A DNA stretch of 64,000 nt, taken from NCBI RefSeq assembly GCF_024323335.1, contig NC_066581.1:446673816-446737815 (forward strand), in the 5' to 3' direction. How positions within the stretch are numbered: position 1 is the stretch's first letter; the number at the start of each line of letters is the position of its first letter. The position numbers were made by a program, and so were the translations under genes. Below are positions 12,600 to 22,311 of this stretch, one piece after another. Under the pieces are notes generated by a model. That model was not told the origin of the DNA. It saw nothing but the letters and a program-made list of their open reading frames with translations, and did no database searches. Source of the DNA: Lathyrus oleraceus. Lineage: Eukaryota > Streptophyta > Magnoliopsida > Fabales > Fabaceae.

Positions 12600-13170
12600 T
12601 CAAGTCAACTTAAAAAATAATAAATAAATAGAAAATTAATCAAAAAAATTATGAAAAATTAAACTAAATAAGGTGGGGTCAGGACATCATCATCCCCTAA
12701 GAAGATTTTTAAAATAATGAAAATTGGCACGTGAATTAATTAAAACAAAATATAGGTCAAACCAAAAGACAATTAATAAGACTAGGTTGGAAATAAATCA
12801 AGAATAAATAGTAAATTAATCAAGAAAATTATGAAAAATTAAACTAAATAAGGTGGGGTCAGGACATCATTATCCCCCAAAAATATTTTAAAAATAATGA
12901 AAATTGGCACGTGAATCATTTAAAACAAAACATAGGTCAAACCAAAAGTCAATTAATAAGACTATGTTAGAAATAAATCAAGAATAAATAGTAAATTAAT
13001 CAATAAAATTATGAAAAATTAAAATAAATAAGGTGGGGTCAGGTCATCATCATCCCACAAAAATATTTTAAAAATAATGAATATTGGTACGTGAATTAAT
13101 TAAAATAAAACAGAAGTCAAATTAAAAGTCAACCAACAAAAAACTAGGTCAAAAATAAATCCAAAATAAA
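12600..13170. repeat. 180-bp tandem array in A 3' LTR (3 units)
   Basis: The landmark AAGGTGGGGTCAGG recurs at 12670, 12850 and 13030, exactly 180 bp apart. AT-rich and noncoding; C has two units at the same place. Confidence 0.85.
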
Positions 13171-13644
13171 TTGAAAATGTGAAATAAAATTCCAAGAAAC
13201 GATCAGGTTGCCCATGAGACAGGGGTCAAACTTCATCCCAAAAATCAAATGCTAACAATAATTTTAAGTCATAAAAATAAAATCAATAAAAAAAAGTGTG
13301 TTAAAATGGACCATTTAGAATAACTAATAAAAAAAATATATTAATATTAAAAAAATACGAAAAATAAAAATTATATAAAATTACACAAAACGTTAAGAAA
13401 ATCAAAAAATATTTTTGGGTAATTTTATGGACAAAGAAAATATTTTAAATAAGAAAAAGAAATATTAAAATGGAAGGATTAATGGTGATGAACATGGTAA
13501 GCAAGCGTAGATATATCAAAACATGGCCATGGAAGAGATGATTACCTTATGAAAAATAGAATTGGAATGGAATCTGATATGTGATGAAGCTTTGCCTCCT
13601 TGCCACGAAATTCCAATGCTCCTTTAGGGTTAGGGTTCCAGCTT

Positions 13645-13652
13645 CTTAAATA
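13645..13652 (-). promoter_or_regulatory. Putative TATA box, A 3' LTR
   Basis: CTTAAATA, reading TATTTAAG in element sense. Conserved in the 5' LTR (30238) and in C (1770). Confidence 0.4.
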
Positions 13653-15060
13653 GGGTGGATTAGCTGTTCTCATGGACTTTTTAATAAGTGATTTATCCAT
13701 AAGAATAAAAGTGTGAAGTGAGGTGTAAAATGTTGTTATTTTGGGCCAAACTTAAGTGAATGGATGTACAATGTATGGCCAAAAGAGGTAAAAAACGTGA
13801 TTGGTTTGTGCAACATGCTTAGAAAATCTGATTGGGCCAGCCAGGCCTAAAATCTGCCTAGAAAATCAAGTCATGGTGCCCACTTTAAATGAATGTATCT
13901 CTCAAACCATGGATCCGAATGAGATGATTCCAAAAGGATGTGAAAGAGGACATGTCAAGGTACAATTGTTATTAAGAAAGTATTTTCAAATAATGCCTTG
14001 AAGTGCAAGAAAACTGGCCAAGAAGTCTTGCCAAATTTTGAAGATTTTGGACAGAAATTTTTCTAAGTGTCCTAAAAACATGTGTCACTTTGACTAAGCA
14101 TAACTTTCTCAATTCTAATCCAAATGGAGCAAACTGTATATCTCTAGAAAGCTGGGAACAAAAGGAACAACTTTCATGTTGAAGAAATTTTCAAATGGAG
14201 CTTTTATCTTAATGCAAAATGGGCTTAAAGTGAGTGCAACGATCTTGAAAACATGTCCTAAATGGAAAGTCAACCATTTCCAAATTAAGTAACTTTTCCA
14301 ATTCCTGATTAAATGATGAATCCATGATCCCACCTTGATCAAATCTCACATGTAGGGTCCCCTAGGCATGGATTTTGAGATTCCACTCTCAAAATGTCAG
14401 GAGTCGACTTTTCTGGCCCCATAGTTGACTTTTCCCAAACTGTCTGATTCCCAATTCCATTGATCAATTGAAGCACTTCTAGCTCAAATAAAGAGCTGAT
14501 TTTTTGTATGTAGACCCTTGTGGACATATGGAGGGCCATGGAAAAGAGTTTCACCCAATGAATCAGAAATAAACTGATTTTATACCAAACCCTAGGTTTA
14601 GGGCAAAATGATCAGGAACTGATTGCACTGATTGCCAATGGATCTTTCTGAGATAATTGTGAATCTTCCTAGGCCAAGATGCCTTTCTAATCATGACATG
14701 GATGAGCTCCTCTACTTCCAACCAAACATTGCCTGTTGCAGGTAGCCATGAAACCCTAAATTCTGATTAAATCCAGATGAACAATCTGATAGCTTTGAAT
14801 CCTTCACTAATGAACTGAGGACCATAATAAGATACTTGGACCCCCCTGAGACCCTTGAGACTTGTATACTTAGAAAATAAAGTCCAATTCTCAATCTTTC
14901 TTTGTGTGGGCTCCTTTTGTTAAGGAGTGATTGATCAAAACCTGATCTCCATGTCACTAATGCAGTATGCAATCAGTATGACCTAATATGATGCTAATGA
15001 AGTGTAAAACATAATCACATGCTTCCAAGAAAAATGAAGGGTAAATTTTGGGATATTACA

Positions 15061-15072
15061 GCTGCCTCTATT
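15061..15072 (-). other. Purine-rich tract before 3' LTR of A
   Basis: In element sense AATAGAGGCAGC directly precedes the LTR start TGTAATATCC. B and I have the equivalent AAATAGGGGCATC and AAATAGGAGAAGC. Likely primer for plus-strand synthesis. Confidence 0.65.
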
Positions 15073-15369
15073 CAATCAACTGATAGTAACGGCTTTCGCA
15101 CTTTCGAAGTATCAAGTGATTGAATACGATAAAAGCCCGAAAATTTACACTGAAGTGAAAAAATGAAGTAATAATGCCAGTCAGAATCGGCCAAGAGGTG
15201 GTCTTGAAAAAGAATCCGTCTGGTACGGTGAGAGTCGGTTTGAACATCGAAACAAGGAATGTTAGCCTGAATACCAAAATAAATGGTAACACAGAAATAA
15301 CCATGGCCTGAATACCGCTCATCAATCTGAATACTAGAAATGACTTCGATCTGAGCAACAGACGATACT

Positions 15370-15910
15370 TGATTATCAAACATCGGTCTTAACACCAGGA
15401 AACTGGCCTGAATGCGACTTCGGTCTGAATACCGGAAAACTTGTCTGAATGCCACAAGTTTCATCGACCTGAATGTCGGAAACTTCTTCGATCTGAACAT
15501 CGGAAGATATTAGATTATTAAACATCGGTCTGAACACCGGAAAACTGGCCTGAATGCCACTTCAGTCTGAATACCGGAAAACTGGCTTGAGTGCCACATG
15601 TTATATCGACCTGAATGTCGGAAACTTCTTCGATCTGAACATCGGAAAACTAGCCTGAATGCCACTTCGGTCTGAATACCAGAAACTTGTCCTGAATACC
15701 ACAAGTTGCGTCGACCTGAACGTCGGAAACTTCTTCGATCTGAACATCGGAAAACTGGCTTGAGTGCCACTTCGGTCTGAATACTGGAAAACTGGCCTGA
15801 ATGCCACAAGTTGCATCAACCTGAATGTCGGAAACTTCTTCGATCTGAACATCAAAAAACTAGCCTGAGTGCCACTTCGGTCTGAATACCGGAAACTTTC
15901 ATGCCTGTCA
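15370..15910 (-). repeat. Tandem array of about 35-bp units (105-bp higher-order) with hairpins, Ogre A 3' region
   Basis: The landmark TTCTTCGATCTGAACATC recurs at about 15484, 15626, 15731 and 15836; the last intervals are exactly 105 bp and each contains three subunits of roughly 35 bp. Each subunit holds a 14-nt hairpin with loop CTGAAT or close variants and a 4-bp stem that differs between subunits: CGGT/ACCG, CGAT/ATCG, CGAC/GTCG, TGGC/GCCA, and CAGT/ACTG further on near 16005. Because 105 is a multiple of three, long reading frames run through the array; they are not genes. Confidence 0.85.
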
Positions 15911-17389
15911 GCATCGGCAGAAATAGGGAAAATGATAATTGAGGCTGCGTGTGGGCCAACGACCCCTGCTGGGAATAATAAAGATGAGTCATGAACAATC
16001 TTCAGTCTGAGTACTGGAAACAACTTCTGGCTTATCAGTTGGGATGTCGAGAATGCCTTATGCTTTACATGCCTATGTTTGAATTTTTCAATGGCGTAAT
16101 GCTCCATGAAATGCAATATGATTCAATGCAATATGATTCTACATGCAATGCAATATGATTCTACATGCAGGGATGCGAAATGCTTGATTAGAGAGAACGC
16201 CAAGCTGAGGCAAGGAATTCTGCTGGGGAAATGATCACAATCTTCTGGACCCTGGCAATGCTGTTGGAAATACACAACACAATGAACTCTGTGGGGAAAT
16301 GACCAGCCACGCGGTGTTCTGGCAATAACGAAATACCGAGACTTTGACTGGGGAGAGAATGACACTGAAAGCTTGATGCTGAGGAAAGAGACAGTGGTTC
16401 TAGAAACCATAATCTGCGAGAGAGACGACTCAGCGGGGGAAGCAAACATCGATACGGTACCGAAATTCTGCTTCAAGGAAAGAGACCATAAATCTAGCGT
16501 CGAGATCATCGATCTGGCATCGAACTCTGAGGAGTAGCCGCTTCTGCTGGGAAGATACAGTCTGGCACTGTCAACTCCGTTGGGGATATACAGTCAGACA
16601 CTGTCAACTCCGCTGGGGATATACAGTCAGACACTGTCGACTCCGCTGGGGATATACAGTCAGACACTATCGACTCCGCTGGGGATATACAGTCTGACAC
16701 GGTCGACTCCGCTGGGGATATACAGTCTGACACTATCGACTCTACTGGTGAATGTATAATCTGAAACAAATGCTTGGGGAAGTACAACAGTGAGAGCCTG
16801 CTGGGGATTGAAGAATCCAACGCTCGGACCAGCTCTGCAGGGATAAGATACCAAATTCCAACTGTTGAGGAAAAACATCCACGATCATTTGATGGGGACC
16901 TTAAGGAAATGCCCCGAGTGTACCTGTTCTGAATAGATGATCCAAAGCACTTAAACTTTACAGCAATTTTCAATGTTTATTAAGCACGTACCTGTAAAGC
17001 TCTTATGTTTCATGATGCAATATTTATCAAAAATTCGGACGTCATTTTTGCAAACAAAATAGTAAAATGAAAATGAACACAAAGATGTACTGAATAACAT
17101 GATTTTATTGATTGAGTGGCCTCTGAATAGGCATTTACATCAGGAAGCAATCCCTGGAAAGAGGTAATTGCACAACAGATAAAAACAGAAATTAATCTAA
17201 TGGCAATGTGAAATGGATTTCTATCGGGTTCCAATTCTGCTATGATTTGCTCGTCTTCAAGATCCTCCAGATGATCAGCTTTCCAAAAAAGGTGATTGGA
17301 CTGTTTCCTATCCTTCAGAAGTTTCCGGTTATCGACACGAGATGATATTCAGCACTACTCAGAACGCAGCCAGTCGCTTAATCCCTAAC
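15911..17389 (-). other. Remaining 3' region of Ogre A
   Basis: Between the arrays and the post-integrase hairpins the sequence is noncoding. It keeps scattered degenerate CTGCTGGGGA-like motifs on the + strand (about 16217, 16283, 16425, 16799) and stretches without recognisable content (16940-17390). No gene seen. Confidence 0.6.
16541..16771 (-). repeat. 33-bp tandem array with tRNA-3'-end-like motif, Ogre A 3' region
   Basis: Seven units of 33 bp; starts of the ACTCCGCTGGGGA landmark are at 16574, 16607, 16640, 16673, 16706 and a diverged one at 16739, with a further unit before. Each unit contains TGTCGACTCCGCTGGGGA or a variant, matching the Ogre primer-site sequence at 16 of 18 positions but on the opposite strand to A's own site, and the hairpin ACAGT-5 nt-ACTGT. 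The 11-residue repeats of the overlapping reading frame follow from the 33-bp period. Confidence 0.88.
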
Positions 17390-17597
17390 TTTTTCCTGGA
17401 TCGCCCTTTCGGGTTTTCAATCCACCGGGATACCCATTTTTGCCTAAGTTACCCTTTCAGGTTTTCAAATTACCGGGTGTACAATCTTTTCATTTTTTAA
17501 TCCCTAACTTTTGCCCGAACCTTTTTCATTTTCTTGGTTCGCCGGGATGCCCATTTTTTTACCTGGACTATTCTTTTTATTGTCCAAAGGGTCTATT
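17390..17597 (-). other. Post-integrase hairpin cluster of Ogre A
   Basis: Directly downstream of the integrase stop in element sense. Visible pairings (+ coordinates): TGGAT 17397-17401 with ATCCA 17420-17424, enclosing CCC-TTTC-GGG (CCC-GAAA-GGG in element sense); CGAACC 17516-17521 with GGTTCG 17536-17541; TGGAC 17564-17568 with GTCCA 17582-17586. Equivalent clusters occur at the same place in B and I. Confidence 0.6.
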
Positions 17598-18962
17598 TTA
17601 TGCGAAGTTCACGGGGGAAGTGAAGTTTTCACCATCCATAGTTGCAAGCATTAAGGCTCCACCATCAAAAACCTTGGTGATAATATACGGTCCATCATAG
17701 TTAGGAGTCTACTTGCCCCTGTGATATGTCTGAGGAGGAAGGATCCTTTTCAACACCAAATCTCCGACTTGGAAGCATCGAGGACGCACTTTCTGATCAA
17801 AGGCTCTCTTCATCCGACTTTGATACAACTGCCCATGACAAATGGTTGCCATTCACTTCTCTTCGATAAGACTCAACTGATTGAACCTTGTCCGAACCCA
17901 TTCAGCTTCGTCTAACTTGACATCCAGCAGGACTCTTAGAGAAGGAATCTCCACTTCAACAGGTAGGACTGCTTCCATACGATACACGAGGGAGTAAGGG
18001 GTTACCCCGGTCGATGTACGTACTGAAGTACGGTACCAATGCAAGGCGAAGGGTAGCATCTCATGCCAATCTCTGTATGTAACGACCATCTTCTGCACAA
18101 TCTTCTTTATGTTCTTATTTGCTGCCTCAACAGCACCGTTCATCTTAGGACGATAAGGGGAAGAGTTGTGATGTTGAATGTTGAAGTTCTTGCACAACTC
18201 CTTCATCATTTTGTTATTGAGGTTAGAACCATTATCAGTAATGATTCTTTCGGGAATCCCATAACGACAAATGATTTCTTTCTTAATGAGTTGGGTAACT
18301 AAATGTCTGGTGACCTTCGCAAATGACGCTGCTTCAACCTACTTGGTGAAAGAGTCGATGGCAACAAGGATGAAGCGATGCCCATTGGAAGCAGTTGGCT
18401 CAATCTTTCCAATCATATCAATGCCCCACATAGCAAATGGCCACGGCGAAGACATCACATTCGGAGGATTTGGCGGCACATGCACCTTATCAGCATAAAT
18501 CTGGAATTTATGACACTTCCGAGCATATTTGAAACAATCAGATTCCATGGTCATCCAGTAATAACCCGCTCTCAACAATTTCTTAGCAATTTCATGTCCG
18601 CCGGCATGAGTACCAAAGGAGCCTTCATGAACTTCCTGCATTAACATATCCGCTTCGTGTCTATCCACGCATCTGAGCAAAACCATGTCGAAGTTCCTCT
18701 TATACAGCACATCGTCTTTGTTCAAAAAGAAACTGCCTGCCAATCTTCTCAGAGTCTTTCTATCATTGTTGGATGCCCCTGCAGGGTACTCTTGATTCTT
18801 CAAAAAGCACTTGATGTCGTGATACCAGGGCTTGTCATCAACTATCAGTTCAGCAGCCAACACATATGCGGCCCTATCAAGGCGCATAACATCGATCCTG
18901 GGAGCATGGTTCCACCGAGTCACCTTGATCATGGAGGATAGAGTAGCAAGAGCATCTACCAT
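17598..18962 (-). pseudogene. Ogre A integrase
   Basis: Integrase, which inserts element cDNA into the chromosome. From N- to C-terminus: zinc-binding HHCC domain (HAGGH, then KCHKF where the family has CHKC, so the last Cys is lost), catalytic core with D in MWGIDMIG, D in TDNGSN and E in GAVEAANK, then the C-terminal GK.TPNY.GP segment. In-frame stops at about 18338-18340 (expected Trp), 17853-17855 (expected Arg) and about 17690 (expected Trp) break it. A frameshift near 19015 separates it from the RNase H frame. Reading ends at the TAA at 17598-17600. Confidence 0.9.
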
Positions 18963-20611
18963 ATGGTTCTCATCACGAGGTATATGATACAGCTTATTGT
19001 TGTGAAGAAAGTCAACAGTCTTCTCGTGTAGTCTCTATAGGGGACCAGATTAGGCTGGAGAGTATTCCAATCACCATTCACTTGATTAATCACTAGAGCT
19101 GAATCTCCGAAGATGTCTAAAGTCTTGATTCTCAAATCAATGGCTTGCTCGATACCTAGGATACAGGCTTCATACTCAGCTTCATTATTGGTGCACTCAA
19201 AAGTCAGACGAGCGGTGAAAGGCATGTGGGCACATTTCGGAGTGGTAATGACAACACCAATTCCACTTCCTTTGGTATTGACGACCCCATCAAACATTAA
19301 AGTCCACTTTTCATCTGGATCAGGTCCCTCCTCAACAACTGGCTCTTCACAGTCTTTCATCTTGAGGAACATGATGTCTTCATCCGGAAAATCAAACTTC
19401 ATCGGCTCATAGTCATCAATCGGCTGCTGAGCAAGATAGTCTGACAGAGTACTCCCTTTGATGGCTTTCTGGGATGTATACTGGATGTCGTACTCTGTCA
19501 GTACCATTTGCACACGAGCAACCCTTCCGGTAAGAGCTGGCTTCTCAAATATATACTTGACTGGATCCATCTTGGAGATCAGTAGGGTTGTGTGAGTCAG
19601 CATGTATTGTCTCAATCGCTTAGCAGCCCATGCAAGTGCACAACATGTCTTTTCAAGCATTGAGTATCTCGACTCGCAATCTGTGAATTTTTTACTCAGG
19701 TAGTAGATGGCATGCTCTTTCCTACCTGTCTCGTCGTGTTGACCGAGAACACAACCCATGGAATTATCAAGTACTGTCAAATACATAATCAGCGGTCTCG
19801 CTGGGACCGGAGGCATAAGGATTGGAGGATTATGCAAATACTCTTTTATCTTCTCGAAAGCCCTTTGGCAATCATCATTCCACCTGATGGCCTGATCTTT
19901 TCTCAACAATTTGAATATTGGCTCACACGTGGCTGTTAGGTGAGAGATGAACCTTGCAATGTAATTCAACCTCCCTAAGAAACCACAGACTTGTTTTTCT
20001 GTTCTTGGCTCAGGCATTTCTTGTATTGCTTTTACTTTGGAAGGATCCACCTCAATCCCTTTTTCACTAACAATAAAACCCAGCAGTTTTCCAGATCTCA
20101 CCCCGAAAGTACACTTGTTCGGATTAAGCCTCAGCTTGAATTTCCTCAAACGCTCAAACAGTTTCTGCAAATTCACCAGATGTTCTTCTTCCGTCTGAGA
20201 TTTGGCAATCATATCATCAACATAAACCTCGATTTCATGATGAATCATATCATGGAAAAGAGTTACCATAGCTCGTTGATATGTTGCCCCAGCATTTTTC
20301 AGACCAAACGGCATCACCTTGTAGCAGAAGGTGCCCCATGAGGTTATGAAAGTTGTCTTCTCCATGTCTTCTGGTGCCATCTTAATTTGATTATACCCAG
20401 AAAAGCCATCCATGAAGGAGAATACCGAGAATTGAGCCGTGTTATCCACCAAATCGTCGATGTGAGGTAATGGGAAATCGTCTTTAGGGCTAGCTCTGTT
20501 CAGATCCCGGTAGTCGACACACATTTGTACCTTTCCATCCTTTTTAGGTACTGGAACGATATTTGCGACCCATGGTGGATAATTTGTAACCGCTAGAAAC
20601 CCTGCATCCAA
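18956..20611 (-). CDS. Ogre A reverse transcriptase, RNase H and archaeal-type RNase H
   Basis: A 551-residue open stretch. RT, residues about 15-190: VPKKDGK, FMDGFSGY (66-73), VMPFGLKNAGATYQR, and the catalytic YVDD box at 130-133. Next comes the gypsy RNase H (about 265-390; YYLSKKFTDCE.RYS.LEK). A second RNase H (about 435-540) starts WTLMFDG and contains ECTNNEAEYEACI and GDSALVINQV; this extra archaeal-type domain marks the Tat/Ogre lineage. The start is not a true start: the frame is cut by a TAG at 20612-20614 (...EEVQK stop LDAGF) and continues upstream. The last residues diverge through a frameshift near 19015, before the integrase. Product would be part of a gag-pol polyprotein. 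Confidence 0.93.
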   Translation of the reverse strand: MDAGFLAVTNYPPWVANIVPVPKKDGKVQMCVDYRDLNRASPKDDFPLPHIDDLVDNTAQFSVFSFMDGFSGYNQIKMAPEDMEKTTFITSWGTFCYKVMPFGLKNAGATYQRAMVTLFHDMIHHEIEVYVDDMIAKSQTEEEHLVNLQKLFERLRKFKLRLNPNKCTFGVRSGKLLGFIVSEKGIEVDPSKVKAIQEMPEPRTEKQVCGFLGRLNYIARFISHLTATCEPIFKLLRKDQAIRWNDDCQRAFEKIKEYLHNPPILMPPVPARPLIMYLTVLDNSMGCVLGQHDETGRKEHAIYYLSKKFTDCESRYSMLEKTCCALAWAAKRLRQYMLTHTTLLISKMDPVKYIFEKPALTGRVARVQMVLTEYDIQYTSQKAIKGSTLSDYLAQQPIDDYEPMKFDFPDEDIMFLKMKDCEEPVVEEGPDPDEKWTLMFDGVVNTKGSGIGVVITTPKCAHMPFTARLTFECTNNEAEYEACILGIEQAIDLRIKTLDIFGDSALVINQVNGDWNTLQPNLVPYRDYTRRLLTFFTTISCIIYLVMRTIW

Positions 20612-21050
20612 CTATTTTTGCACTTCTTCCTTTATTTTGACAGCCGTCTCTGGTCTTGTTCTTCTGAGCTTCTGCTTGACCGGAGGACAATCCTCTTTGA
20701 GAGGTAAATGGTGTACCACAATGTTTGTGTCAAGCCCTGGCATGTCCTGATAAGACCAAGCGAAAATGTCAAACATACTCTTGCAGCAATTCAATCAGCC
20801 CCTTCTTCACATTATCTTCCAAAGCAACCCTTATCTTGATTTCTCTCTTGGCGTCCTCGGTGCCGAGATTAATCACTTCAATAGACTCTTGATGCGGTTG
20901 AATGACCCTTTCCTCATGTTTTAACAACCTGGCAAGTTCTTCAGGGAGTTCACAGTCTTCATCACCCTCTTATTCCGCTAGAAAGATTGGATTTTCAAAG
21001 TCGAAGCGAGCCATAGCAAAACTGTTATCAATAGGATCCGGTGACGTGCA
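20612..21050 (-). pseudogene. Ogre A pol, segment upstream of RT
   Basis: Continues the RT frame upstream past the TAG at 20612. Recognisable are FAWSYQDMPGL and RRTRPE near the RT start, typical of Tat-lineage pol, and further up an acidic segment (ELPEELARLL) with a stop after NPIFLAE near 20970. Probably the first part of exon 2 if the upstream intron is spliced. Confidence 0.75.
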
Positions 21051-21315
21051 TCTGCATGAGTGATGGTATGTGCTTATGAGTGTGAACAAGAAGTGGAAAC
21101 TAAACGAAACATTGTCAAATGTATATTTTTTTTTATTTTTTTTATTTTTGAAAACTGCAAAAATAGAAAGACAGTGAACAAAATATTTGAATGCAAAAAG
21201 AAGTCCTTTATTTATGATAAAAAAATGTAGGCATCCACATAGATAAGCCCTACAATGAGTCATCACACCCTGGGAGGAACGTAAGACTTGGATATGCATG
21301 AATAAACAAAGAAAA
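21051..21315 (-). other. Probable Ogre intron between protease and RT frames
   Basis: About 260 bp, T-rich in element sense, with no coding similarity, between the end of the protease frame (21316) and the pol frame. Ogre elements are known to carry an intron here. Candidate acceptors in element sense are TCATGCAG near 21051 and TTTTTGCAG near 21160; I could not fix the donor. Confidence 0.5.
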
Positions 21316-22278
21316 TTACTCTTTAAGAAGAGTGACTTGGATAATCTCTTCAGAAGACCAGTTGTGGAGAACTTCACCCGGGACCCTTGGACGCACCCAA
21401 TTGTCAATGTCGCAATCACTATCCCCATCTTCTTTGTTGATTGCAGAGACCTGGCCGTACTGAATGATGCCAGCACTGGAAAAAGTAATCGGCCCCTGAT
21501 AAGTCTGAGGCGTTGAAGTTGTAGAAGTCAATGCCGGCTGATACCCAATCCCAAACTTGTCTTCCTTTACAGGTAAATCCATCAGACGTCCCCAACCAGG
21601 AGCAACACCTGAATTTACCAAGGCTTGTGCCTGCTTGAACGACGACAAAGAGGCACATGCTTCAACCTCTTCCACTGGAGCTGCATCCTTGACTTGAACT
21701 GCCTCAAAGGCCTAACACAGGGTCTCATGAATCTCACCTTCTACCTCTACATACTTGAATGTAGACAGGTTACTGACCAAAATATCCTCCTCACCACAGA
21801 CAGTGATAATTATTCCGTTGACCGGGAACTTGATCTTCTGATGCAAGGTCGAGGGGACTGCCCTAGCATTGTGGATCCAAGGACGACCCAGCAAGCAGCT
21901 ATACGAAGGACTGGTATCCATCACATAGAGTACGGTGTTAAAGGTTTGTGATCCAATCTGAATTGGCAATTCTACCTCTTCGAACACCGACCTCTTAGAA
22001 CCATGGAAGGCTCTTACCATAAGATCGGAAGGCTTCAAGATCAAACCTTCTACATCTAACCTTCACAGGTCTCTCTTGGGTAGCACATTGAGAGAGGAAC
22101 CTGTATCCACCAGAACATGGGATAGCACAGTGTCTTTACACTCCATCGAGATGTGCAAAGCCTTGTTATGATCGTGTCCAGCTGGCGTCGAGTAAGAATC
22201 AGTAAAACCCAACCCGTTGCTTGTATGAACATTTGCAACGATCCCTTCTAGTTGGTTCACTGAGATCTCCTGAGGCAC
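21316..22278 (-). pseudogene. Ogre A protease region
   Basis: Retropepsin that processes gag-pol. The active-site motif LVDTGSSLNVLP is intact, followed after a TGA (22063-22065) by VRAFHGS, the flap-region sequence and LLGRPWIH, the usual GRPW motif of Ogre proteases. A further stop after GEIHETLC (21712-21714) precedes the C-terminal linker (21316-21675), which holds DIDNWVRPRVPGE. Frame and order continue from gag (stop TAG at 22312-22314). Each break is a single substitution, so decay is recent. Confidence 0.87.
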
Positions 22279-22311
22279 ATATGCAACATTAATGACCTTC
22301 AGGAGTGCCTC

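Larger units (their letters stand above)
11167..15060 (-). repeat. 3' LTR of Ogre A (left end)
   Basis: 3,894 bp, bounded by TGTAGCGG and ATATTACA on the + strand. Compared with the 5' LTR it lacks about 127 bp near 11391 (see 27859-27986), with CTC at the junction on both sides. It contains a three-unit 180-bp array, a TATA-like box at 13645 and paired hairpins at 11389-11540. No coding content. Confidence 0.95.

Noticed and set aside
15072..16116. Several long - strand reading frames across 15072-16116
   Set aside because: They run through the 105-bp array, whose length is a multiple of three; residues repeat with the DNA and no family signature is present.
16541..16771. CRISPR-like array
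   Set aside because: Units are contiguous 33-bp repeats without unique spacers, in a plant retrotransposon.
16506..16973. A 155-codon frame with 11-residue repeats
   Set aside because: A by-product of the 33-bp array on noncoding 3' region; no conserved domain.
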